DNA of 64,000 nt from Hyphomicrobium_A sp963776675. Lineage in GTDB: Bacteria > Pseudomonadota > Alphaproteobacteria > Rhizobiales > Hyphomicrobiaceae. A model generated the notes under the pieces. The model did no database searches, was not told the origin of the DNA, and saw only the letters and a list, made by a program, of their open reading frames with translations. The position numbers and the translations under genes were made by a program. The first letter of the stretch is position 1; each line of letters starts with the position of its first letter. Shown piece by piece: positions 27,840 to 36,835 of this stretch. The stretch lies in the NCBI GenBank assembly GCA_963776675.1, contig CAVZNR010000050.1:1-64000 (forward strand), written 5' to 3'.

Positions 27840-28478
27840 TCAGGCGCCGGGCCCGAGCAGGCCGCTGGCGGCGAGCCCGTTGAAGGCAGCCTGCACGGCA
27901 ATGGCGGCCAGCAGTATGCCGAAGACCCGCATCAGCACGCGCTGCGCGGTGATCCCGATGACGCTGTTGAGCTCGTGCGAGATCAGGAGCAGCGCCAGAG
28001 TTATCACCATCACGGCGGCGAGCCCGGCGATGGTGACCCCGAGCGCCAGCGGATTTCCGTCGGCGTTGGCTGCCAGCAGAATGCCGGCGCTCATAGCGCC
28101 CGGGCCGGCGAGCAGCGGCGTCGCCAGGGGAAAGACGGCGATGTCGTCCTTGGTCTGCGCCTCTACGTCCTCGGGCTCGGTCAGCTTGAAGGCGCTGGTC
28201 GGCTTGGCGAAGATCATGTCGATGGCGATCAGCAAAAGAATGATGCCTCCGGCCGTCTGCAACGCCGGGATGGTCACACCGAGACGATCGAGCAGCGGCT
28301 GACCCAGGAGCGTGAAAACGAGCAGGATGCTGCTTGCGATCGCGGTCGCACGCAGGGCGATCGCGGTCCGCTCCATGCGCGCCATTTTGGGCGTGAGCGT
28401 CGCAAACAGCACCGCCGTCTCCACCGGCCCGATGGTGGCAAAAAAGGTGGTGAAGCTCGTCAGCGCTGTCTCGATCAT
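27840..28478 (-). CDS. MarC family integral membrane protein
   Basis: The 212-residue protein has six predicted membrane helices in the two-times-three arrangement of the MarC (UPF0056) family. Family marks are the start MIETALTSFTTFFATIGPVE, the amphipathic PxE-type first loop, and ATPLLAGPGAMSAGILL in the fourth helix region. No transport substrate is established for the family. It is divergent from usg. The frame is intact. Confidence 0.87.
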   Translation of the reverse strand: MIETALTSFTTFFATIGPVETAVLFATLTPKMARMERTAIALRATAIASSILLVFTLLGQPLLDRLGVTIPALQTAGGIILLLIAIDMIFAKPTSAFKLTEPEDVEAQTKDDIAVFPLATPLLAGPGAMSAGILLAANADGNPLALGVTIAGLAAVMVITLALLLISHELNSVIGITAQRVLMRVFGILLAAIAVQAAFNGLAASGLLGPGA

Positions 28479-28664
28479 GGCCCGATCATAGCTTGTCCGA
28501 CGGCGGCGCGTTGTCAGCAGCTCTCCATGGAGGCTGCTAACACGCTGGTCGCGCGCGAAAAATTCGTTGTGTGCGGGGTCGTCTTAATTATCATTAGTCA
28601 CGTGGTTTCGAGTCTTGGACGTCGAGCTTCGCAAGGGCTCGGCTTTCAACCGGGGGAGAAGACG

Positions 28665-28934
28665 ATGGCAGCACCGGAGTTTTCCGCGCTCTTGAAAGGT
28701 TACAGTCTCACGACGGCAGAGATCCTCTACCGCCTGCCCGATCATCCCGCGCTGCTGCAAAGCTACATCTGGCAGGACTATGATCTCCACCCGCGCTTTC
28801 CCAAGCTCAAGGGCTTTCTCGACTTCTGGGCGACAAAGCTGGACGGCGAGCTCTACAAGGTCACGGTTGCACATCGCAGGCTGGTGACGCCGGCCGAGCT
28901 GCGCCTCGTCGGCGCCGAGTTCAGGGTGCACTGA
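28665..28934 (+). CDS. usg: Usg family protein
   Basis: The 89-residue small cytoplasmic protein starts MAAPEFSALLKGYSLTTAEI, with the family core RLPDHPALLQSYIWQDYDL and an end LRLVGAEFRVH. Usg was named from the gene next to trpF/trpB in other bacteria; no biochemical role is known. A strong GGGGGAGA site precedes the ATG. Its last 14 bases overlap the 3' end of the convergent DUF1285 gene. Confidence 0.85.
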   Translation: MAAPEFSALLKGYSLTTAEILYRLPDHPALLQSYIWQDYDLHPRFPKLKGFLDFWATKLDGELYKVTVAHRRLVTPAELRLVGAEFRVH

Positions 28935-29505
28935 GCAGCGGGAAGAAGACGCCGTCGCTCCACACGCCGGGCAGCGTTTTGCCGTCGTGCGTCTCCTCAA
29001 CTGCCAACTCTGCCAGCTCGTAGACCAGCGGGCGCACCAGCAGCGCCTCCAGACGTCCGCGCACCAAGACGTAGGGCTTAAAGCCGCCGCTAGGCGCCTG
29101 CTCGGCGAATCGCAGCGGGTGCTCGGATCCGCAGCGCACGACATCGTCCACGTTGGTGCGCAGGATCAACGTCTGTGCGCGCCCCTTTCCTTGCGCCTCC
29201 ATCTCGACGGCGAGAAACGGCGCGTCCTCGACCGTCACGTCCACCCTCTCGGCGGGCGTCACCAGATAGGTGCGCCCGTCGGCATCCTTGCGCAGCACAC
29301 TGGCAAAAAGGGCGACCATCGCCTCCCGCCTGATGGGGCTGTCGCGGTAGAGCCAGGTGCCGTCAGCGCGGATCTTGAGGCCGATGTCGCCGCAATAGGG
29401 CGGTTGCCAACCTTCAACGGGCGCCGGCGTGCGTTGGCGCCCGCGCTTTAGTAGCCCCTCCAGCGCGCCGCTATGACGCTCCAAATCCGCCTCCGTGCCT
29501 TGCAT
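28921..29505 (-). CDS. DUF1285 domain-containing protein
   Basis: The 194-residue cytoplasmic protein belongs to the DUF1285 family: PPYCGDIGLKIRADGTWLYR, SPIRREAMVALFASVLRKD, TPAERVDVTVEDAPFLAVEM, then ILRTNVDDVVRCGSEHPLRF, with SGGFKPYVLVRGRLEALLVR near the end. Crystal structures in the family show a small beta fold with a possible ligand pocket, but no activity is assigned. I prefer the ATG at 29505; an upstream in-frame start at 29538 exists. It is divergent from the MoxR operon. Confidence 0.83.
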   Translation of the reverse strand: MQGTEADLERHSGALEGLLKRGRQRTPAPVEGWQPPYCGDIGLKIRADGTWLYRDSPIRREAMVALFASVLRKDADGRTYLVTPAERVDVTVEDAPFLAVEMEAQGKGRAQTLILRTNVDDVVRCGSEHPLRFAEQAPSGGFKPYVLVRGRLEALLVRPLVYELAELAVEETHDGKTLPGVWSDGVFFPLLSAP

Positions 29506-29629
29506 CCGGGTTTGGTCCCCAGGGCCAAATTGCCTCAATATCTAAGGGGGATAACCCATCGCGCGGACCCCAATCTAACGTAACATTCACTTGACCGTTA
29601 GGACCGCGCCCGTGATCGTTCTTGTTCAT
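29471..29629 (-). CDS. Possible 52-residue small ORF overlapping the DUF1285 start
   Basis: An ATG at 29629 with AAGGAA five bases upstream opens a 52-codon frame reading MNKNDHGRGPNGQVNVTLDW to HGGGFGAS, rich in Trp, Gly and Asp. It ends 35 bases inside the DUF1285 gene, so the two could be translationally coupled. Several TTA codons and lower GC set it apart from its neighbours, and no homologue is recognised. It may be a real small protein, a leader, or chance. Confidence 0.3.
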   Translation of the reverse strand: MNKNDHGRGPNGQVNVTLDWGPRDGLSPLDIEAIWPWGPNPDARHGGGFGAS

Positions 29630-29681
29630 ATTTTCCTTAAGTTGCCAACCTGCAGGCCACAACAGCCATAAGCGAGACTGC

Positions 29682-30680
29682 ATGAGCACCCTAACCGAGA
29701 CGAACGCGGACATCGTTCCCCGCCTCGAGGCGGCAGCCGAGCGTGTGCAGCGCGCCCACAAGGCAGCGGCCTCCGTCATCTTCGGACAAGACGTAGTGAT
29801 CGAGCGTTCGCTCATCACGATCCTGTCGGGCGGACATGCGCTTCTGATCGGCGTTCCCGGCCTCGCTAAGACGCTGCTCGTGGAGACGCTCGGCAAGGTG
29901 CTCGGCCTCGACGCCAAGCGCGTGCAGTTCACGCCCGACCTCATGCCCTCCGACATCATCGGCTCGGAGATCTTGGAGGACACCCCCGGCAAGCAGCGCT
30001 CGTTCCGCCTCGTCAAGGGTCCGATCTTCACCCAGCTGCTGATGGCCGACGAGATCAACCGCGCCTCGCCGCGCACCCAGTCGGCGCTGCTGCAGGCCAT
30101 GCAGGAGCATCACGTCACCGTCGCCGGCACCCGCTACGACATCCCCACGCCTTTCCACGTGCTGGCGACGCAGAACCCGTTGGAGCACGAGGGCACCTAT
30201 CCGCTGCCTGAAGCGCAGCTCGACCGCTTCCTGCTGCAGATCGACGTGACCTACCCCGACCTTCTCGCCGAGCGGCGCATGCTGTTTGCCACCACCGGCA
30301 CTGATGAGCGCCACCTGGAGTCCATCCTCACCGGCGCCGAGCTCATGAGCATCCAGCGCCTCGTGCGCCAGATCCCCGTGCCCGACAAGGTCGTCGACAC
30401 CATCCTCAAGCTCGTACGCGCGGCACGCCCCGGCACCGGCGCCAGCGAGGAGACCGACCGCTTCGTCGCCTGGGGCCCGGGCCCGCGCGCCAGCCAAGCG
30501 CTGATGCTCGCCGTGCGCGCCAAGGCATTGGTCGATGGGCGGCTCGCGCCCTCCGTCGACGACGTCCTCGCGCTCGCCGAGCCGGTGCTCAAGCACCGCA
30601 TGGCCCTCACCTTCGCCGCGCGCGCCGAAGGTCAGGATTTGAGCGCCATCATCGCCCGGCTCGTCACCGCAGTGGAGTAG
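29682..30680 (+). CDS. MoxR family AAA+ ATPase
   Basis: The 332-residue cytoplasmic ATPase has Walker A GVPGLAKT at 57-64, Walker B LLMADEINRASPRTQ at about 118, sensor 1 VLATQNPLEHEGTYPLPEAQ, and the arginine-finger region LDRF. MoxR proteins work as chaperone-like ATPases that mature or insert metal or cofactors in a target, usually with VWA or DUF58 partners encoded next door. I chose the ATG at 29682; an in-frame ATG at 29622 would add a leader with no support. It heads a four-gene operon, with DUF58 starting 3 bases after its stop. Confidence 0.92.
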   Translation: MSTLTETNADIVPRLEAAAERVQRAHKAAASVIFGQDVVIERSLITILSGGHALLIGVPGLAKTLLVETLGKVLGLDAKRVQFTPDLMPSDIIGSEILEDTPGKQRSFRLVKGPIFTQLLMADEINRASPRTQSALLQAMQEHHVTVAGTRYDIPTPFHVLATQNPLEHEGTYPLPEAQLDRFLLQIDVTYPDLLAERRMLFATTGTDERHLESILTGAELMSIQRLVRQIPVPDKVVDTILKLVRAARPGTGASEETDRFVAWGPGPRASQALMLAVRAKALVDGRLAPSVDDVLALAEPVLKHRMALTFAARAEGQDLSAIIARLVTAVE

Positions 30681-30683
30681 GGA

Positions 30684-31691
30684 ATGGCGAACGCCACCCT
30701 GCAGTCGCGCCGGGGCTCCGCCCAAGGGGGCGGCGTCCTCGCACTCGAACGCGAAGCCCAAGGCCTCGCCGATCGTCTGCCCAATATTCTGATCGAGGCG
30801 CAACGCATCGCGCAGACAGTCGCGCACGGCATCCACGGGCGCCGCCGCGCCGGCCCCGGCGAGACCTTCTGGCAGTTCCGCCAGTTCGGCCCCAGCGACA
30901 CCTATCGCCAGATCGACTGGCGCCGCTCGGCGAGCTCCGACCACCTCTATGTGCGCGAGCGCGAATGGGAGGCGGCGCACACCGTGTGGCTATGGCCGGA
31001 TCTGTCGCCGTCAATGGACTTCCGCAGCCATCTTTCGCACACGACCAAGCGCGAGCGCGCCATCGTCTTGATGCTGGCGGCCGCCGAGCTGCTGGTGCGC
31101 GGCGGCGAGCGCGTCGCCGTTTTAGGCCTCACGCAGCCGACGGCCAGCCGCAAGGCCACCACACGCATCGCCGAGGCGATCTTGGCGCACCAGGGGACAC
31201 CGGCGTTGCTCGCCAGCCAGCCGCCCAAAACGCATCTTCAGCGCTTCTCAGGCGCCATGCTGTTCAGCGATTTTCTCGATCCGCTCGCTGAGACGCGCGC
31301 CCACATCGAGGCGCTCGCCGCCGACGGTGCCGTCGGGCATCTCGTGCAGATCCTCGATCCGGCTGAGGAAACGCTGCCCTACGAGGGACGCACCGAGTTC
31401 CTGAGCCCGAGCGGCCAGGAACGCTGGGTCGCCGACCGCGTGCAAAGCGTACGCGAGCAATACAAAGAACGGCTCGCGGCGCACCGCGCCGAGCTCTCCG
31501 AGCTGGCCAAACGGCTCGGCTGGTCGTTCCTCGTGCACCACACCGACCGCTCCGCTGCCGAGCCGCTGCTGACGCTGATCATGCGGCTGCAGGGCGGCGA
31601 CGGCGATCATCGCTGGCAGAGCTCCGCCCAGTCCGAAGCCGAGCCCGAGGCGCGTCCGCAAGAAGCACGCCTGCGCGAGGTCCGGCCATGA
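30684..31691 (+). CDS. DUF58 domain-containing protein
   Basis: The 335-residue protein partners the MoxR ATPase. The DUF58 signature, FRQFGPSDTYRQIDWRRSA followed by LYVREREWE, lies at residues about 65-95, and a von Willebrand A-like region follows (WLWPDLSPSMDF with a DxSxS-like LSPSMD, then LMLAAAELLVRGGERVAVLG). No membrane segments are evident, unlike many DUF58 proteins. It likely presents a target to MoxR. Its stop overlaps the next ATG by 4 bp. Confidence 0.88.
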   Translation: MANATLQSRRGSAQGGGVLALEREAQGLADRLPNILIEAQRIAQTVAHGIHGRRRAGPGETFWQFRQFGPSDTYRQIDWRRSASSDHLYVREREWEAAHTVWLWPDLSPSMDFRSHLSHTTKRERAIVLMLAAAELLVRGGERVAVLGLTQPTASRKATTRIAEAILAHQGTPALLASQPPKTHLQRFSGAMLFSDFLDPLAETRAHIEALAADGAVGHLVQILDPAEETLPYEGRTEFLSPSGQERWVADRVQSVREQYKERLAAHRAELSELAKRLGWSFLVHHTDRSAAEPLLTLIMRLQGGDGDHRWQSSAQSEAEPEARPQEARLREVRP

Positions 31692-34591
31692 GCTTTGGCG
31701 CACTGGCCTTCCTCAATCCCTGGCTGCTCGCCGCGCTCGTTGCGCTACCCGTCATCTATTGGCTGCTGCGCACCGTTCCCCCGCGCCCGCGCCAGGTGAC
31801 GTTCCCGCCGACACGCATCCTCACCGGCATCGAGAACCAGCAGAAGACGCCGGCCAAATCGCCGTGGTGGCTGACGCTCATCCGCCTGCTCGCCGCCGCG
31901 CTGATCATTTTCGCGCTGGCCGAGCCCGTGCTGAACCCCTCGCAGGAGGCGGCGCTTGACGGCAAAGGCCCGGTCGCCGTCGTCGTCGACAACGACTGGG
32001 CAAGCGCCGCCCATTGGGATGAGCGCGCCAACATGATCGAGCGCGTCATCGGCCAGGCCGAGGGCCAAAGCCGGGCCGTCGTCGTGGTGCCGACGGCGCG
32101 CACCGCCAAGACGCTCGAAGCCAAGATCGAGGCCCCGGGCGAGGCCCGCTCCACCGCGGCGGCCCTGCTGCCGCAGCCCTTCGCCCCCGACCGCGAAGCA
32201 GCCGCCAAGGCGCTCGAGGAGGCCTTGTCCGAATCCAAGGCGGGGATCGCAAGTGTGGTCTGGCTGAGCGACGGCATCGACCACGACGGCAAGGCTGCAG
32301 CGTTCGCCGAGCGCCTCGCCGCCATCGCCAAGGGCGGCACCTTCGCCGTCATCGAAAGCGGCCGCGGCAGGGAAGCGCTCGGTACGTCCGCCGGCATCGG
32401 TCAGAGCGGCAAGCTCGAGGTGCGCATCGTGCGCGCGGACGGGCCGGTACGCGATGGCTTCGCGCTCGGCTACTCGACACGCGGACAACGGCTGGGCGAA
32501 GTTCCCTTCCACCTTTCGGCTGGCGACCGCGAGACGACCGTGCCGCTGGAGCTGCCACTGGAGCTGCGCAATCAGGTGGCCCGCGTCGAGATCGCGGGCG
32601 AGCACTCGGCCGGCGCCGTAAGCCTGCTCGACGCCCGCTCGCAATGGCATCGCGTGGCGATCATCTCCGGCGAAAGCCGCGAGCAGTCACAGCCTCTGCT
32701 GGCGCCGCACTACTACATCGAGAAGGGGCTCAAGCCCTACGCCGAGCTGGTCAAGCCCAAAGGCTCCAACCTCGTGGCCGGCATAAACGATGCGCTCGCC
32801 GAGAACGCGAGCGTGCTCGTGCTGGCCGACATCGGCACGCTCACGGGCGAGGCCAAACGCAAGGTCGAGGACTGGGTGAAGCGCGGCGGCGTGCTCGTTC
32901 GCTTCGCAGGTCCGCGCCTGGAGAACGGCGGCGACGAGCTGCTGCCCGTACCGTTGCGCGTCGGCGGCCGCGCGCTCGGCGGCGCGCTGTCATGGTCGAC
33001 GCCGCAACCCTTGGCACCGTTTGAGGACAAGAGCCCCTTCGCCGGCCTGACCGTGCCCAAGGAGGTGACCGTCAACCGCCAGGTGCTGGCCGATCCCGGC
33101 ATGCTCGGCCCCGACGTCTCAGTGTGGGCGCGGCTTGCGGACGGCACGCCGCTGGTCACCGCGCGCAAAGTCGGCAACGGCGATATCATCCTGTTCCACG
33201 TCACCGCAAACTCCGACTGGTCGAATCTGCCGCTGTCGGGCTTGTTCGTCGAGATGCTGCGCCGCATCTCCGCGCTCGGCACCGGCGTCTCCCCGGGTAC
33301 CGACGACGCTGGTGCGTCGACGCAGGCCGCAACCTCTGCCGACGCGCCTGCCGTTCTGCCGCCGCTACAGACCCTCGACGGCTTCGGCATTCTGAAGCCA
33401 CCGCCGCCCACGGCCCAGCCGGTGCCCGGTGCCGAGGTCCACGATCTCGTCCCGAGCCTCGATCATCCGCCGGGCTACTACGGCGCCGGCGGTGTGCCGC
33501 GCGCCGTCAACGTTCTGGGAGCGAAGAGCATGCTTACACCGCTGCCTTCGCTGCCCGCGGGCGCCGAGCGCATGAGCTACGAGAGCGAGGGCGCCAAGCC
33601 CTTGAAGTCATGGCTGCTGCTTGCCGCGCTGGCGCTACTGTTCGGCGACATCATCGCCGTCATCCTGCTGCAGCGTAGCGGCTGGAGCATCGGGCGGCCG
33701 CGGCCAAGCGCGCCGGCCACCGCCGCGACGCTTGCCGCCCTCCTCGTCGGCTCGGCAGCGCTGCTGACGGCCGCGCCGACGGCGCACGCGCAACCGGCGG
33801 CGGAAATGGCCGGCGAGAGCGCGCGCAGCACCGCGGCGGAGGACGAGCGGGCCATCGAGGCCACGAGCAAGGTCACACTCGGCTACGTGATCACTGGCGA
33901 CTCTAGCGTCGACGAGATCAGCCGGCTTGGCCTCGACGGTCTTGGGCGCCTGCTCGCGGTGCGCACTGCGGTCGAGCCCGGCCGGCCCATGGGCGTCAAC
34001 ATCCTCACCGACGAGATCTCCTTCTTCCCCGTGCTCTATTGGCCGGTGCTGCCCGACGCCGAGCCGCTGCCCGAGCCGGCGCTCGCCAAGATCGACGCCT
34101 ACATGAAGCAGGGCGGCCTCATCATTTTCGACACGCAGGACTACGGCCGTGGCACCTCGGCCGGCGGCGCCATCTCGGGCCAGGGTGAGGCGGCGCTGCA
34201 GCGCATTCTGGGCCGCCTCGACGTGCCGCGTCTGGAGCCGGTGCCCGAGAACCACGTGCTCACCAAGGCCTTCTACCTGTTGCGCAACTTCCCCGGTCGC
34301 TGGGATGGCGGACAGCTCTGGGTCGAGGCACTCGAGGACGAGCAGGGTCGCCAGCGCCGCGCGCGCGTCTCCGATGGCGTCACATCGATCATCGTGACGC
34401 CCAACGATCTGGCCGCCGCATGGGCGCTGGATGAGCGCGGGCGCCCCCTTTACCCAACCGTCGGCGGCGGCGAGGACCAGCGCGAGATGGCCTTCCGCAC
34501 CGGCATCAACATCGTGATGCACGCGCTCACCGGCAACTACAAAGCCGACCAGGTGCACGTGCCGGCACTGCTGGAGCGGCTCGGCCAATGA
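31688..34591 (+). CDS. BatA-type N-terminal plus DUF4159 membrane protein
   Basis: The 967-residue inner-membrane protein has an aerotolerance-regulator (BatA) N terminus with helices at about 4-26 and 57-77, then a large periplasmic part with a VWA-like region (VAVVVDNDWASAAHW). Two further helices lie at about 638-658 and 678-700, and a DUF4159 domain fills about 725-967 (TLGYVITGDSSVDEISRLGL; a second GATase-like beta core with IIFDTQDYGRG). DUF4159 proteins almost always sit with MoxR and DUF58. The membrane complex they form has no established function. It overlaps the DUF58 gene by 4 bp. Confidence 0.88.
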   Translation: MSFGALAFLNPWLLAALVALPVIYWLLRTVPPRPRQVTFPPTRILTGIENQQKTPAKSPWWLTLIRLLAAALIIFALAEPVLNPSQEAALDGKGPVAVVVDNDWASAAHWDERANMIERVIGQAEGQSRAVVVVPTARTAKTLEAKIEAPGEARSTAAALLPQPFAPDREAAAKALEEALSESKAGIASVVWLSDGIDHDGKAAAFAERLAAIAKGGTFAVIESGRGREALGTSAGIGQSGKLEVRIVRADGPVRDGFALGYSTRGQRLGEVPFHLSAGDRETTVPLELPLELRNQVARVEIAGEHSAGAVSLLDARSQWHRVAIISGESREQSQPLLAPHYYIEKGLKPYAELVKPKGSNLVAGINDALAENASVLVLADIGTLTGEAKRKVEDWVKRGGVLVRFAGPRLENGGDELLPVPLRVGGRALGGALSWSTPQPLAPFEDKSPFAGLTVPKEVTVNRQVLADPGMLGPDVSVWARLADGTPLVTARKVGNGDIILFHVTANSDWSNLPLSGLFVEMLRRISALGTGVSPGTDDAGASTQAATSADAPAVLPPLQTLDGFGILKPPPPTAQPVPGAEVHDLVPSLDHPPGYYGAGGVPRAVNVLGAKSMLTPLPSLPAGAERMSYESEGAKPLKSWLLLAALALLFGDIIAVILLQRSGWSIGRPRPSAPATAATLAALLVGSAALLTAAPTAHAQPAAEMAGESARSTAAEDERAIEATSKVTLGYVITGDSSVDEISRLGLDGLGRLLAVRTAVEPGRPMGVNILTDEISFFPVLYWPVLPDAEPLPEPALAKIDAYMKQGGLIIFDTQDYGRGTSAGGAISGQGEAALQRILGRLDVPRLEPVPENHVLTKAFYLLRNFPGRWDGGQLWVEALEDEQGRQRRARVSDGVTSIIVTPNDLAAAWALDERGRPLYPTVGGGEDQREMAFRTGINIVMHALTGNYKADQVHVPALLERLGQ

Positions 34592-34601
34592 GGACTAAGC
34601 G

Positions 34602-36725
34602 ATGAGCTGGTCGATCGATTTCGCGCCTGTGCTGCCGGCGCCCCTGTTCTGGGGCGCGGTCGTGGTCGCGCTTCTGCTCGTCGGCTATCTCTTCATCCGC
34701 CGCTCGCGCGGCGCCTTCCTGCGCGCGCTCGCGCTCGCCGCCATTATCGCCGCGCTTGCCAACCCGACCTTGCGCGAGGAGCAGCGCGAAAGCCTCGCCA
34801 ACGTCGCCCTCGTCATCGTCGACGAGAGCGCCAGTCAGACACTGGGCGACCGCAAGGCGCAGACGGCCGCCGTCAAGGCCGAGCTGGAATCCAAGCTCGG
34901 TAAGATTCCCAATCTCGAGGTGAAGTGGGTGCCGGCCTCGCGGCCGGGCGACACCACCACGCCCGGCACGCAGCTTTTCGCCGACCTCAACAAGGCGCTC
35001 GCCGACACGCCGCCCGACCGACTCGCCGGCGTCATCCTGCTGACCGACGGCGAGGTCCACGATGTGCCCAAGCAGGCCTCGGCCCTCGGCTTCGATGCGC
35101 CCGTCCATACCCTCCTCACCGGCGCGCCCGACGAGTTCGACCGCCGCATCCAAGTCCTGAAAGCGCCGCGCTACGGCATCGTGGGCCAATCGCGCGACAT
35201 CGAGGTCGCCGTGCGCGAGGCGGGCAAGGAGCGCGACGCCTCCGAGGTCGTGACGTTGAAGGTGCGCCGCGAAGGCCGCGACGACGAGCGCATCACCACC
35301 ACCGTCGATCGCCCCGTCAAGATCGAGATGCCGTTCCCGCACGCGGGCCAGAACATCCTCGAGGTCGAGCTCGACACCGCGCCCGGTGAGCTGACACCCG
35401 CCAATAACCGCGCCGTGATCGCTGCGGAAGGCGTGCGCGAGAACCTGCGCGTTCTCCTCGTCTCCGGCGAGCCGCACGCCGGCGAGCGCACCTGGCGCAA
35501 CCTCTTGAAGTCGGACGCGGCCGTCGACCTGGTGCATTTCACCATTCTGCGTCCCCCTGAGAAGCACGACGGCACGCCGATCAACCAGCTGTCGCTTATC
35601 GCCTTCCCGACGCGCGAGCTGTTCTCCGAGAAGATCAACGACTTCGACCTGATCATCTTCGACCGCTACCAGCATCGCGGCCTGCTGCAGCTGCCCTATT
35701 ACGACAACATCGCGCGCTACGTGGAAGAACACGGCGGCGCGCTGCTCGTTGCCGCCGGCGACGACTATGCGGGCAACCTGAGCCTGTTCCGCACGCCGCT
35801 GTCGCCGGTGCTGCCGGCCACGCCGACCACGCGCGTGCTGTCCGAGCCGTTCAAGGCGAAGCTCTCCGACGACGGGCGCAAGCACCCGGTCACCGAGGAC
35901 CTCGCCGGCGCCGGCACCAAGAACTCCGATCCCACCTGGGGCCGCTGGTTCCGCCAGGTTGAGGTGATCCCCGACCACGGCCGCGTCCTCATGGAGGGCG
36001 CCAAGAACAAGCCGCTGCTCATCCTCGACCACAAGGGCAAGGGGCGCGTTGCGCTTCTCACCTCCGACCAGGCCTGGCTGTGGGCACGCGGCTACGAGGG
36101 CGGCGGCCCGCACAGCGATCTGCTGCGCCGCCTGTCGCACTGGTTGATGAAGGAGCCGGACTTGGAGGAGGAGCGCCTGCTCGCGTCCGCCAAGGGACTG
36201 AAGCTCACGCTCGAGCGCCGCTCCATGGACGATAAGGTCGGCCCCGTGACCCTGTCGGCGCCTGGCGGCGAGACGAGCCAAGTGACGCTGGAGCCCGCCG
36301 GCGCGGGCGTGTGGCGCACCACCGTCGATGTGAAGATCCCCGGGCTCTACAAGGCCCAGACCAAGGCGGACACGGGCGAGCTCACCGCGGTCGCCCACGC
36401 CGGCATCGACGATCCCATAGAGATGAGCGAGGTGACGGCGACGGACAAGAAGCTCGAGCCGCTCGTCGACGCCACGGGCGGCGGCGTGTTCTGGACGTCC
36501 GCCTCGGCCGCGGCCGCCCGCAAGAACCCCTCCTCCGTCGACGTGCCGCGCGTCACCATGCTGGCGAACGCCAAGGTGCTGGCGGGCTCGGGCTGGCTCG
36601 GCCTTAAGGACCGCGAGGCCTACGTCACGCGCGGAGTCAAGCTCACGCCGCTGTTCACCGGCTTCACGGCGCTGTCGGCGCTTTTGCTGCTGATTGCACT
36701 CGCTTGGTGGCGCGAAGGCCGCTGA
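34602..36725 (+). CDS. Membrane protein with VWA-like and GATase-like regions
   Basis: The 707-residue product has N-terminal helices at about 14-32 and 40-55, a VWA-type metal motif DESAS at about 74-78 in VALVIVDESASQTLGD, a periplasmic part including LLVSGEPHAGERTWRNLL, a putative class I glutamine amidotransferase-like fold (LIIFDRYQHRGLLQLPYYDN), and a last helix at about 681-703. It is the fourth gene of the MoxR operon, 10 bp after the DUF4159 gene, and resembles the large transmembrane partner often found there. No catalytic triad could be identified, so the GATase-like region is probably non-enzymatic. Confidence 0.8.
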   Translation: MSWSIDFAPVLPAPLFWGAVVVALLLVGYLFIRRSRGAFLRALALAAIIAALANPTLREEQRESLANVALVIVDESASQTLGDRKAQTAAVKAELESKLGKIPNLEVKWVPASRPGDTTTPGTQLFADLNKALADTPPDRLAGVILLTDGEVHDVPKQASALGFDAPVHTLLTGAPDEFDRRIQVLKAPRYGIVGQSRDIEVAVREAGKERDASEVVTLKVRREGRDDERITTTVDRPVKIEMPFPHAGQNILEVELDTAPGELTPANNRAVIAAEGVRENLRVLLVSGEPHAGERTWRNLLKSDAAVDLVHFTILRPPEKHDGTPINQLSLIAFPTRELFSEKINDFDLIIFDRYQHRGLLQLPYYDNIARYVEEHGGALLVAAGDDYAGNLSLFRTPLSPVLPATPTTRVLSEPFKAKLSDDGRKHPVTEDLAGAGTKNSDPTWGRWFRQVEVIPDHGRVLMEGAKNKPLLILDHKGKGRVALLTSDQAWLWARGYEGGGPHSDLLRRLSHWLMKEPDLEEERLLASAKGLKLTLERRSMDDKVGPVTLSAPGGETSQVTLEPAGAGVWRTTVDVKIPGLYKAQTKADTGELTAVAHAGIDDPIEMSEVTATDKKLEPLVDATGGGVFWTSASAAAARKNPSSVDVPRVTMLANAKVLAGSGWLGLKDREAYVTRGVKLTPLFTGFTALSALLLLIALAWWREGR

Positions 36726-36835
36726 TCAGTTTAATCCCCGATAACATGCTCCTTGCGGGCCCCAGCGCGGTTTGCGCGGCCCAGCAACTCGCCTAGCCTC
36801 CCGCGGCAAACCCAGGAGCCGCAGGGAGCGTCGGC

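Noticed and set aside
34527..36398. 623-codon minus-strand open frame
   Set aside because: It lies opposite the intact membrane protein gene of the MoxR operon and has composition typical of the reverse strand of a GC-rich gene.
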